Shown here: positions 47,941 to 58,865 of the stretch, piece by piece
How positions within the stretch are numbered: the first letter of the stretch is position 1
Layout of the letters: each line of letters opens with the position of its first letter
The notes under the pieces: generated by a model
What the model saw: the letters and a program-made list of their open reading frames with translations, nothing else
Told to the model about the DNA's origin: nothing
Database searches by the model: none
Made by a program: the position numbers and the translations under genes
Source of the DNA: Planococcus citri
Lineage: Eukaryota; Arthropoda; Insecta; Hemiptera; Pseudococcidae
NCBI RefSeq assembly: GCF_950023065.1
Contig: NC_088677.1
Span: 56,755,469-56,819,468, forward strand
DNA length: 64,000 nt
Reading direction: 5' to 3'

Positions 47941-49400
47941 AAGTGATTGTGAGACAGGTCGGTATAAACGTGTCCTGCTCAATTCCAGGTGCTGCCACTG
48001 ACACAATATTTTCTTTTTTATCGCGTCATCATAAGCCTCGTCCCCCTCCCCCTTCCCCCATGAACCCATCGACGACCTTAGATAGGCGTAGGTCTGGGTA
48101 CTTTACCTACATATTTGCTACATGTAACTACCATACGTTTAATGGTAGTATTTCTTCGAAAGCAATTTCGTACATTCGTGAAAACAACTGTCAGCCGGCT
48201 GACGAATCCACGGTGACTAACGAGCGTGAGTTTTCATTTTTCACGGCCTCGGTGTCATGTACAATTTTTTTTGCGCCGCCATCCAGCTCCAGTACAGCAG
48301 CCGCAGCGGTGTCGCGAATATTCATCTTGTGTACAAATGTGGATTTCGAATACACGTCCGCCTTACGAAATTGGGCCACTTTCAAGTTTCAACCTCTCGT
48401 ATGTACGATTAATCGAATATTATGCCGGGTAATGCGGCTTTTTCCTGCCAGTTTATCATCTGACAATGATGACGTCACATCGTCGTAAAATTCTATCCCA
48501 ATTTATAAGTATAGATTCAAAGGTGAAGAACTGGTGAATGAGCGGGCCTCGCTGCATCGCCGATACAATCGATGATTTCGAAAGACAACATCTTCGCATT
48601 TTGAAAACTTTCCAGCGATACACGATTCGCGCTAGCGTTGCTCGAAATTCCATCTTGTTTTAATATTTATCATCGGAAAATAATACTTCTTAATTTGGCG
48701 GAATGGAGAAAAAATATGATTTTTATATCATTTTTTCGCATCTTTCACTCCTGTCTGTGCTTCTGCTTGTAGTCCCTTTTTCTGTTCCACCGATGCGGAT
48801 GGTCCTTAGTTTCGTGTTTTTTTTCCTCTCGCAGTTTCTTCTTTCCTTTTTTTTAATGAACTGTAAAATATTATTTGAAATGAATGAATGGGGCAAAACA
48901 AGGAAAGAAAAATCAACGTTTTTGAAATGCGCATATTTTATGCAGTATTTTCGCTTCATTTTTTCGTAGTAATTGCGATTGGACGGCGAAACATCCAAAT
49001 GTAACGGTGTTTCCGTCAGTTATACCAATGACCCATATTTTTTTTAATCGTGTCGGAGTTTTCTTCTCTTTTTTTTCAATCAAATTTTTCCAAAGTTTTT
49101 CCGTCATACTTCTTCCCCTCCTGTAATCTCCTTCGTCGTCTGTCGTCTGTTTTGATACTTCAATCAAGGATGAAAAACGTTGTCACTGAGTTATTCATGA
49201 AGATATTCCAAGTGTACGAAATCACAATCGAATTCAACGAGTTTGACGATTATTCGGTTGATATAGGTTATGCACATAAATTTTAAAAGTGTCGAAGAGG
49301 GCGGAATTTTATTCTTGCTTTTTTTTCTCGAACGCGTAGTCTCACTTTTCAATAGATTATTGATGATGTGCCGGAATAAAAATAGCTTGATGCGAATATT
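47941..49400. other. CpG-rich, apparently single-copy stretch
   Basis: A sharp change to CpG-rich sequence. It contains the longest open frame of the window (47943-48488, 181 residues), which has no start context, domain or family resemblance and whose serine/alanine/proline stretches come from simple-sequence DNA. It is not called as a gene. The block lies just upstream of the strong recursive-splice candidate. Confidence 0.4.
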
Positions 49401-49427
49401 CGGTTGTTTTATGTATTAATTAAAATG

Positions 49428-49464
49428 AACTAAACCAGATTTTTTGTTTTTTTTCCAGGTGAGT
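49428..49464 (+). promoter_or_regulatory. Candidate recursive splice site (ratchet point), strongest in window
   Basis: A branch-like AACTAAAC (49429-49436) is followed by the almost uninterrupted pyrimidine tract TTTTTTGTTTTTTTTCCAG ending at 49458 and directly by GTGAGT (49459-49464). This is a textbook fused 3'/5' splice site. Downstream donors GTAAGG (49512) and GTAAGT (49526) would define optional exons of 53 or 67 nt beginning at 49459, as described for recursive-splice exons. The first of these is open in frame 1; the longer one contains TAA. Role inferred from architecture only. Confidence 0.55.
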
Positions 49465-49531
49465 CTGAGTTTTTGCCATAGAAATATTGAAGTTTTCATA
49501 CCAGTATCCATGTAAGGAAATTTAAGTAAGT

Positions 49532-51730
49532 CATTTTATTTGAATTTGGCTTTATGGGGTGGAAATGATGGGATAGGGTGGAGATGAACGACCACTCGAA
49601 CCTTTTAAAATGCAAAATGTTGCTCATAAAAGTACAAGGAAGGCTTAAACAAAATTCAAATGTTGTTATTTGGGATTTTAGGAGACTCCCTATACAAAGA
49701 TATCTGTTCAAAGAAAACTGAAAAGTTAGACTCTATAGTCCATTGATGCAGAAATACAGTAATTCGTCGAACGCATACATACGCGACAAAGTACCATATA
49801 TTCCACCATTGTATTCGTATATTGATCATTTTTATTCGTTTTTTCAACGAAATAGGGTGATTTGATTGCTATCATTAATTCGAAAAACGCTTTTAAATGT
49901 CGTAAATGCGGTAGAATTGATGAGGAGAATAGTTCAATCTGTAATACTCAATCGTAAAAGCTATACACGTACAATTATACATAAATTCGTTAAGTAATGT
50001 GGCTATGGTCAATCCTGAGGGGATTACCAAGGCAATTCGAGGAACTGCTCGAGTAAAAGGATTTGCTTTTACTACAATATTATGGCAGACAAGCGAGTAT
50101 CTTGAGAATGTTGACTTTGAAAGAAGTTTGAAAATACCATCGAGCAAAAAAATTTATATTGTTTTTTATAAAGTTTAGTGGGTTTACTTTGATGAAATAG
50201 TTTTGTCGAATTTATACGCAGATGGCTTATGAAAGAACATAAGAAAAATATCAAAATATTATAAAAAATATTTTTCGTACGAAAAATATGTTCCTCTACG
50301 CAGATTTGATTTAAAAACGAAGTAAATTTTTGGTAAAAAAAAAGAATTTTTTTCATGCGTCTGGAAGAAATTTCAAAGCAATTTCGCCTCGAGAAACATA
50401 CCTGGGCGATGAAAAAAATTGCCAAGATGTTGGAATTTTTCTCTGAGAAAAATCTGTTTTTTCGAATTTGCCGGTAAAAATCGTCGAGAAGGTAAAAAAA
50501 GAAGGGTCGAATTGGAATCAAATACTTACTTAGGTACAGTATAAAATCGACTTTTATTCGGCGACTTATTTGATTATATACTGGCAACATGGAAAATTTA
50601 GGTTTCACGCGTTTTTAGCGTGTACTATTGTGTGGTACCTCTGCCTATCCAAACTTATTTTAGATACTGGGTAAGATACATTTGAGAACGTTATCCGGTC
50701 ATTGTGCGGTAGATAGGAAAATATTTCGACATCGTGCTCGTCGTTCTCTATTTGGAGCGCTTTATTTTGAATCGGATGAAACAGGCCGTTATACGTATTT
50801 GGCAGTCCCTGGAGAATTTGTGGGTTTTTTTACTCTGCTTTCAGGGATGCTTTTCTTGTCTCTGTACCACATACATACAAGGTTTTCCTTATTTCGTGCT
50901 GTAGTCTTTCTTTAAAGGTTGGATTGGTCGTAAGTCGTTTTTCAATTGGGCCCCGATAGAGATGCGGTAAAATTAAGGATTAAATTTGCGGCCGGCCGGC
51001 TCGACTCGGCCTTATGCCGCATGCCACAATATATCCGTCTTTAATCGGATATGCACATGTAAAGTTGTACCGTACACGAGGTTCTCAATTCGTACAGAAT
51101 AAAAGGATTTGCTCGAGTCAAAATTGACGTCTAAGGAAAGTAAATTAAAGATATGTGTACTTATCTCCGTTCTCGAGCTACATTTACGTGCTCAAGATGA
51201 TAGTTTCGATTTTTATTCTTTTTTGTAACGTATTTTTTCGCTCGCTCGTTGCAATTTTTTTATTTCGTGCTGCGCTTATGCAGGTAACTATTTTATATAA
51301 TTACAAATTCCTCAAAAGGGAAGAGATTAAATCGGTGTGTAACTGTCTATTACAGCTGAATTATTCTAAAAATGTTGGTGGTGAAATGAATTTTTTAAAT
51401 GATCGCAAGTTGGTAGTCGTAAGCATATTCTATGTATCATTATTGTTCAACGTTTTGGAATTTTTTGATACTAAATCCAGCTTACGAGCTATGCAAATAA
51501 TTGTGTGCTTCTCAATCTTCTTTTTTTAAGTGATCGAATACTTTGGGAAATTACAATTTCTTTACATTTTTTACATTTTACGATGAGCTTCTATGTAGTT
51601 CTGCTTGAGATAGGAGTTATTGGTAGAGCAGTGATCGCGTGCTGGGTAAATATGAAAAGCTCCTCAGTGGTCCTTCTTTTTGTTTACGTAGAATATGTTG
51701 AAGGTGATAAGAAGTTAATTTTGTAATGAG
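49532..51730. other. Mixed stretch, no gene seen
   Basis: Holds the minus frame 50072-50608 (178 residues, rich in Phe, Ile, Lys and Ser with no domain) and the plus frame 51155-51529 (hydrophobic, no family). Near 50988-51020 there is a GC-rich, partly self-complementary string (GCGGCCGGCCGGC..GGCC..GCCGC). GCAG followed by GTAACT at about 51289 is a weak fused splice-site lookalike. Confidence 0.38.
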
Positions 51731-52170
51731 CTGAAAATAATCTATAAGGTGTTATAAATTGATGAAAAGGCCCCGTAAATCACTCAAAAGTTGTGAGAAA
51801 AAAAAAGGTTCGAAATATTGAGAGACGATTTTACGAAGAAAGATTTAATAAAAACACGTGTACTTTACTATTTTAATTGAAACATTATTTTTCAAAGTAT
51901 TCATTTTTGTAGAGAAGGGTGAGAGGTGTAAAAAACAAATCCCATTTTTGAATTGATAAAAAAATTTAAATTGTTACTCTTACTCATATCCTGGAAAACC
52001 TCATTACCAGTCACATTTGAATTGTAATTTCAAAAGCGAGAAAAATTATGGTTTTTTGGAGGGGGGGGGGGCACAGTGGGACGGACTCAATTTTTAGGGT
52101 ATCAAAAATCATATTTCAGAAATGAATGCAAATTTTGACGTCAATCTTTTTGCTACAGGGGAATTTTGAG
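51731..52170. other. AT-rich repeat flank, no gene seen
   Basis: CpG-poor sequence with an 11-base G run at 52061-52071 just upstream of the 123-bp tandem repeat. No gene is supported. Confidence 0.4.
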
Positions 52171-52175
52171 ACGCT

Positions 52176-52550
52176 GAATTCATTTTTAACGTTATTTTGG
52201 CTGGAACCTCAGATGAGGCCCCCGGAAGAGGGTGCAAAGGGGCAAATTTTTGAATAAATCGAGTGGGGTATCGACATGCACGTATTTATAGGGCTCCGGA
52301 ATTCATTTTTGACGTTATATTGGTTCGAACCCTGACTGTGGCCCCAAGAGGGGAGGTGCAAAGGGCTAAATTTTTGAAAAAGTCGAGTGGGGTATTGATA
52401 TGTACATACGTGTTTTGAGCTCCAAGATTCATTTTTGACATTATTTTAGTTCAAAAACCAAATGGGGCCCAGAAGAGGGGTGTAAAGGGGCAAATTTTTG
52501 AAAAATTCAAGTGGGATATTGATCTGTACGTTTTTTGGGCTCCAGAATTC
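52176..52550 (+). repeat. Three-unit tandem repeat, ~123-bp period
   Basis: Units start with GAATTCATTTTTAACG (52176), GAATTCATTTTTGACG (52299), GATTCATTTTTGACA (52426), and a final partial GAATTCATTTG (52545). Each unit contains a GGAACC/CGAACC/AAAACC word, GGCCCC..GAAGAGGGG-type sequence, GTGCAAAGGGGCAAATTTTTG and GAGTGGGGTATTGATATG-like words. Spacings are 123, 127 and 119 bases. It is non-coding as far as can be seen. Confidence 0.88.
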
Positions 52551-53019
52551 ATTTGCCAAATTAAGAAAATTATTGTAGAATATTCATATTTTACAGTTCA
52601 GAGGTATGTAGAGCAAATTGTTAGTTGTTACCATCAAATAGGTAAAAAATGGGATTTCTCGTAATTTCATTAAAGATCTGTGACTTTTCTAAGCCCAATT
52701 AGAGAAGAATCGGGACATTTCGCGAAAATGTATTCATGTTCTGCGAGCTTAAACTTAAAAAAAAAAAACTGTTGTAAAATGTGAAGGAAAGTATGTACTA
52801 ATGTTGAAAGAGGCTCTCAATATGAACTAGAAAGAAGATTCCGAGTGCTGCAGGGACCCAATCCCACATTTCAAGATCGCGATACATTTAAAAAAAAATT
52901 GAAAAATTAAAAAAAAGAGGGCTCAAAAAAAGTACTTTTTCTCACTTATGTCGAAAGTGGTTCTCAAACAGAATGTCTAGCGACGTGAAAAAGGCACAAA
53001 AATAGTATAGAAATTTCTT

Positions 53020-53925
53020 CAGAAAGCACAAAAATTTCTAAAAAAATTTGCGGCATTATCAAAATTTTTGTTGTTTTTAATTTCCTCTGTTCCATACTTC
53101 TTGAATTATGAATTTTCAAAAGCTTTTGCCCTCGCTTTGCTTGGGCGATATAAAATTTTTTAGAAACCTACAATTACATCCTTCAAATCTGAAAAAATTC
53201 AAGCCTAGAAAACCGATTCTCACGTCAAATTATAATGTTTTTTAGAATTATTTTTCGACCAGTGTACCGTATAAGTTACTTAAAACTGGAAGCGCCAAAC
53301 ATTTGGAGAGTGATTTGTGTTGAGGAAAAATTATGTGTGCAATTAAGTACCTAATAAACGTACGTATTTTATTGTAAATTCAAAACTTGGAAACTCATTG
53401 AGAATGGAATCAAAATCAGTTTGTTACAACGCTGTTTTAAAATTTGAATTTTCTTTTATTATGCATTATGACACAAAATGTGAGAGAATTACGGGGATAT
53501 CCGCGATTTCAAATGAATTGCTAGCTGTTTTAGCAATCAACTTTTGAAATTCAATAATTTATTGCAAATTCAAAAGTTGGTTGCTACAGTTAAAAAAAAT
53601 AATAATGCGGAATTCATCCAAAATTGCGAAGTTCTCCCTGGTTTTCTCCAGTTTTTTGCCATAATTATTGTTCAAGAATATACAAAAAAAACTTTTTCAA
53701 ATCACAAGTTTTCTTTTCCCCTCGATGGGTCATTTGGCTTTTTGTACGGTTTTCTCAAAAATTGATTACTCAAAAACCATGAGATGGTTTTACAAAATTT
53801 TGAATGAAATTAAATAGGATCCTCAACTTGGATGTTTCGTTAGAGCTGCTAAATTTTTTTTTTCAACGCAGAAGTAGCTATTCAGGTCCCCCATGATCTG
53901 GAGAGAAAATGATCAAACCAGAATC
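53020..53925 (+). repeat. Dispersed repeat, copy 2
   Basis: Partner of 26690-27295. It keeps the TCTAAAAAAATTT start, the CTTCTTGAA..ATTTTCAAAAG block with a GCCCTCGCTTTGCTTGGGC module at 53128, the ATTTGGCTTTTTG block and the closing AAAATGATCAAACCAG. About 300 bases (roughly 53200-53540) have no counterpart in copy 1, so this copy carries an insertion or copy 1 a deletion. Confidence 0.62.
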
Positions 53926-54129
53926 TGTGGCTGAGTGATCGAGAAGTTTTCTTGTAAGTAAATTAGTGGCGATTGCTCAAACGAGTGCTGTGAAAAATTA
54001 AATTATAACTGTCTGAGCCCCCTCCCCCTCCCTCTTCATCTAAATCTTCATTGTTTTCTTCAGTTGTTGTGGGTGAGATTGGCGTCGTAAAAAAATTTAG
54101 TAAGGGGAAAATTTGATTTTCTTTTGAAA

Positions 54130-56426
54130 TTTTGTTATCGAAGTAGGTAGGCATATGTACATACGAAACTGCTATGAAGAAAGAACGAACTTTGCTTTCT
54201 GTATTTTCATTGTGTATAGAGTAGACAGCCTTCTGAGTTTGTTTGAAATTAGACTCATCCGAGCGTTAAAACGAACGCAAAAGCGCATGTGTATAATTTT
54301 TCAAATTTCAACCTTTGCGTATCCGAATGAATTCGCGTTGGCATTTAACGATTCGAGAGAAGATAATACAAAGCGAACGAAACCGCAACGTATGAAATCA
54401 AATTCGCGGCGAACTTGTTGCGGCGCGCACTCGAAATGGTGAAATAGATACCTACTTGAAAATGAAAAACCACGACGGCTCCGCGTTGATGTCTGCCGTG
54501 AATACGTGTACACGTTTATTCGTCTCGAAACGTTGGATTTTGTGATTTTTATAGCCGACGATTAAACGAAATTTACGATATCGTTTTCGAATCATTTCCA
54601 TGTGTAATTTACGGTAATAGTTGATGCGATTTTACCCTCTGCGTACACGTATATATTGCGAAGCATCATCGTTCTCGATTCGAGAAGGTTTCTTTTTCGA
54701 GTTATTTGCGGCGACCGACGACGATGGCGATGACGATGACGATGAATCGCGGGCGCAGGCCGCAATTCAAAAGATCTCTCTTTTTCTGCGTAAGTTGCCG
54801 GAAACATCGGCGCCTTTGACGCGCAATTTTCAATAAAACTTGGCAATAGTAAAGTTTAGCGAGCGTACAAGTACCCCCGAAAAGCGAACGAAAACTTGGG
54901 GAAACATTTATTCGACTTGTTCCCATCAGCTTCGTAGCCCGGCCACCCCGCGTACGCAATTTCGTGTCGATGCCGAGGGTAAAAGTTTTACCAAATTTGC
55001 TCGCGACGATCATCTCTATACACTAGTCCCCTGCCTTCCTTTCCCTTCGCTCACGATACCGTAGAATAACAAGCCGAGACGCATCGGAAACGTGTAATTT
55101 ATCAAGCAACTTAACCAAAGTCAATATCGTCGCTTTATTACCATGTATCACAAATGGCTCTCTTCTGTAGATACATTCGTACGTCCTTTTATATCTACTT
55201 TCGCCACTGCTGTATTTTTTTTCAAATTCGCAGTTATAGACCCTTCACTTCCGCCTCTACCTAGATCAGGATTCGTTTTACTTTGCAGTTAGATAGGAAA
55301 AAATGACTCGTCCTCGATCTATTAGAACTTACCAATGAATGCCTTCGATTATGAGGGTGGTATTCCTGCTCTTCTTACGATATGTATTCATCAAATCTAC
55401 AGGGTGTGCTGCTTGCTTCTGCATGGTATCAGTTGCGAGCTTCAAAAGCACACACAGGAAGTTATTTCCGAAATGAATACACCGGATACGATTCGCCCTA
55501 TTTCGTCTGCTCGATCGCATTCGTATCCTATTTCTTTGGAAATTTTTTGACTGTATATTATGTAAAGGACTCGACTGTCGCGAATAAGTCAATCGTGATT
55601 TGCTAGAGAGAGGGTAAAAAAAAAATGAACAGTTACGCCGATTTTTACATAATTGATACGATTGCTCGTACTATCGTACAGCTAAACTGAGGGAGAAGGA
55701 CAGGGAAGGGAATATCGAGGGTAAAACTTACATATCCGGCGAACTATGCGTAACCAGTGTACATTATCTATACCATTAAACCATTCACTCTTCGCCTAGT
55801 CGTGTGCGTGGATGCTGCTTTTTCTTATGTACATATAAGTTGACTTCGTCGTCGTCGTCGTAGTCGTAATACACGCAAATATATACGCGCGTAAAAAAAC
55901 TCGAACTAAACTTTTTTTCTTATACTTTTATGACATTTGCAACTCGTAATCGTCGTCCAAAGTTCTTCAAAAGCGTCATCAGCGACGCAATAAAACCGGC
56001 ATATTTTTAACCACGGCGGTATCGTGTCGGTTTTGAGCTTCGTTGATATCATTCATTTTTTCCCCCGTTCTGTATGGGGTTGGTTTTCGCATCCATAGTA
56101 GACTATTTTTCGCGATTTTCCATCGTCGGTCTATGCCCTGCTTCGTCTTGTGTACTCTCCGGTCGAGAATTTCTCGGTCGTATTAAAAAAGCATTTGAAG
56201 GCGCCGCCATTCCTCCAATTTAATACGAGTAACTTTTCATCGCGCGATTTGGCCATCCAAATTCGAGAAAATGTGCGTGATCTCGGATTATTTCGGCCAT
56301 ATTCGTATAGAAAAACCTTTTATAAACTATATTTTAAACCCATAAAATAATAATACGATGTTGGCGGACGATGATTTTTTTTTCTTTCTTTGGTTTGCTG
56401 GGTTCCTTCGGTCGTCGCCTTCAATG

Positions 56427-56461
<35 letters not shown>

Positions 56462-57660
56462 CGGTTGTACTTTGAAAAGATTTTTTTATACGTCTTCCCT
56501 GTCTTGCGAGTTAAAATAGCCACGTTGATGTGAAAATTTTCAAGATTCCAGCCCTTGGCGCCCAATATGTTTACAAAAGTTGAAAGAAAATGGGTACGAG
56601 TAGGTCTTCCTCTTTTCTTACCCCAACTCTCTTGTTCACTCGATGGTGTGCTTTGTCGTGTGTTTTTTTTTTTTTTTTCGTTGCTCGAGAGTTCGATATC
56701 TGAAAAGAGACATTTGCTCTGGAGAGATCGCCATCGTGGTCGTTGTAATTCTCTTACAGTTGTGTACTAGAAAACTACCTGCAGACAATAGAGCTGTAAA
56801 ACGTGTAGTAAAAAGAGAGTTCCGATATACGTGTCACATTAATCGCTTCACACTGTATTGTCATGATTAATAGCATCATCGAATGGATTGCTGGATACTC
56901 GATCCGGTGAATTTTTATTAAACTAGACTGGCTTCGCATCACACATACAATACTCGGATAAGTGGGTTAGGTATCATCTCCCTATCTCTCGCGAGTATTT
57001 TTTCCTCTTGTTATGCTCGTCAGTTACGGTTAAGTCGCATCGTAACTTTTTATGTCGTAAGTTTTTCCTTATTTTTTTAGACCAAACAAAATGATCGAAA
57101 CTTTAACGTCGTTTATTCGAGACGCGATTTTAACAATTTCCCGCCATAAATTCGCCAATACAAAATAAACTCTTGGTCTGTTTTTTTTTCTCAAGTCGAT
57201 GCGTGAAAAATATACTCCTTTATTTTCGATAGATAGATACGCGTATTAGGATAGCGTTTGCTTTTTTTTCAGCGCAGATATTCGAAAACGACGACCATGC
57301 TGAAGGAAAAATGGCCTAGTGAAAAAAAAAAGAAAAAGAATTAAATATTTTTATTTTTTTGGTTTATGTGTACAAGGTTGAACAATTAATCAAAGTCAGG
57401 ACTAAAGCGAAGAGAAAAGAAGAGAAATAAAGACCGCTCTTTTCCTCGTATAAAAAAAAGATTAACAGTGATAAAAGTGTGAAAGAAATAGCGCTAAATC
57501 ATATTTGCGTAAATTTAGATAAAGTCTTTTTTGAAAACGTGTCAAGAAAGTTCTCCAAAATAGCAACTTAATTTGTAAAAGAAGCAGAAGAAGAAGTAAA
57601 TTTATGGTTGTGTGCATAAGAAGTAGTATTATTGGCGCGGTGACGATTAAATCACTTCTA
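54130..57660. other. CpG-rich, apparently single-copy stretch
   Basis: A long CpG-rich block. Many overlapping short frames occur on both strands (54.6-55.0 kb, 55.33-55.6 kb); none shows a known domain. Simple repeats include GATGACGATGACGATG (about 54730), GTCGTCGTCGTCGTAGTCG (about 55849) and the AAC array at 56428-56462. Near 57300-57600 it becomes AG-rich. Confidence 0.4.
56425..56462 (+). repeat. AAC trinucleotide microsatellite
   Basis: About a dozen uninterrupted AAC/ACA units. It explains the poly-cysteine stretch in the minus frame 56320-56565, which is therefore not a gene. Confidence 0.93.
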
Positions 57661-57839
57661 AGAGTTTTCTTCTGTTGGTAACGAAGCAGAAAAGTAGTGA
57701 TTGAAAGCAGATATGTCGAGTAATTAATTTATGAAGTGGTTTTTCTCGATACATCTTGACTGTTTTCCCCTCTTGCATAGCCAAATTAAAATTTTCAGTT
57801 GCCCAAATTATGTAATTTCCACGCTTTCTGGATAGATTG

Positions 57840-58215
57840 AAAAGCTTTGGTGAAGCAGAAAATTGCGCTGGAGGAACCTGATTGGCTTGAAATGGTGAAA
57901 TTTTGTTTTGGAGGGAGCGGGCGGCGGGTTGGTCAAATTTCCTCGCGAATAGAAAATTTTTTTCTAAAAGTAGTTGATTTTTTTTCTTCCAAATTTGTGA
58001 ATACAGGTCAACAATACAGGTACCCAAATCAATTTCCACGTTTTGTGGAGAAATTCAAAAGTTTTGGAGCAATTGAAAATTTACTTGAAGCTCTAGAATG
58101 GCCCAAACCAGAGAAATCCGGTTTGTGGATGTTGATAGTGGTCAAATTTGTATTTTCAAAAAATTGCCAAAAATCGAAAAATTGATTTGAGCAATTGAAA
58201 TTTTGGTTGTGAAAA
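57840..58215 (+). repeat. GGAGGCTCCAG-family fragment
   Basis: ATTGCGCTGGAGGAACCTG followed by GAAATGGTGAAATTTTG (57865-57906) matches the fragment at 30826, and CAAAAATCGAAAAATTGATTTGAGCAATTGAAATTTTGG near 58170 parallels the CGAAAAATTCATTCTCGCACTTGAAATTTTGG region of the 4108-6080 element. Two opposite frames run through it (57847-58185 plus, 57647-58039 minus) and neither is recognised. Confidence 0.55.
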
Positions 58216-58322
58216 TTTCAGATCATTCTTTTTTTTTAAAATCTTAGTTCTATTCAAATCGGAGGTGGCGTTGCGTTGTGTGTAAATTACAATAAAATAA
58301 AATAATTTTTTGACCATTTCTA

Positions 58323-58682
58323 CTGCGTGTCTAATGGTCATGAAAGTCACGAATTTTGGTAGGTGGCCATGAAAGTCATGAAAAAGTAATGAATTTTGCT
58401 TGAAAAACAATTGAGAATTTTTTTAAAACCCCATAAAATGAAAAAAATCAAAAATTTGTTCAAAAAATCAAAAAAATGAAAAAACTGAAATACCTATTTT
58501 TGATCATGTAAAAAATGGAAACCCTGTTCGATTTTCTCGCAGTTTCAAGTTATTTAATTTTTTTGGGTGGGGGGGGGGGATTTTCATGCGGTAAAAATGT
58601 GAAAAATAGGTCATGAAAAAGTCATTAAAAAAAGTCTTGAAAAGTCATGATTTTTTGTCTTGGAGCGTTGTTAGACACCCTG
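58323..58682. mobile_element. Short non-autonomous element, same TTCTA duplication
   Basis: The element begins CTGCGTGTCTAATGG (58323) and ends GTTAGACACCCTG (58682), an inverted end with two mismatches (CTGCGTGTCTAA against CAGGGTGTCTAA), flanked by direct repeats TTCTA (58318-58322 and 58683-58687). The interior repeats GTCATGAAA/AAGTCATGAA words from both ends, echoing the GTCAGGGAA words of the 46417 element. At 360 bases with no coding capacity, it is a MITE-like relative of that element. Confidence 0.72.
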
Positions 58683-58865
58683 TTCTAAGGACACTTCGCG
58701 AAGCGAAGGGAAGGTATGAAAAGGAGAGCCTGAAAGGTGTCGAGCTGAAAAAATAAACTAACTTTGAGCGACTGCAAATTATTAACACTCGAAGCCCTTT
58801 TTCATTGAAAAAAAATTGTATCTCAATTAAAATCTCATTTTTGAAATTAATTTGTCGCAAAAAAA

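Noticed and set aside
47943..48488. 181-residue open frame, the longest in the window
   Set aside because: No recognisable domain. Ser, Ala and Pro runs come from simple-sequence DNA, other frames overlap it on both strands, and there is no convincing splice or start context.
50072..50608. 178-residue minus-strand open frame
   Set aside because: Composition is dominated by Phe, Ile, Lys and Ser as expected for AT-rich non-coding DNA, with no family motif.
51285..51297. Fused GCAG|GTAACT
   Set aside because: The acceptor is acceptable but the donor is a poor match to GTRAGT.
51155..51529. Hydrophobic 124-residue frame resembling a membrane protein
   Set aside because: Hydrophobicity follows from T-rich codons, with no conserved motif. 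The GCAG/GTAACT inside it is a poor donor.
52320..52335. GGTTCGAACCC resembling a tRNA T-loop
   Set aside because: It lies within the 123-bp tandem repeat; no acceptor stem, D-loop or anticodon arm can be drawn around it.
55396..55415. CTACAGGGTGTGC resembling the left end of the TTCTA elements
   Set aside because: No matching right end or TTCTA duplication nearby; the flanks are CpG-rich unique sequence.
56320..56565. Frame with a poly-cysteine run
   Set aside because: Entirely explained by the AAC microsatellite read on the other strand.
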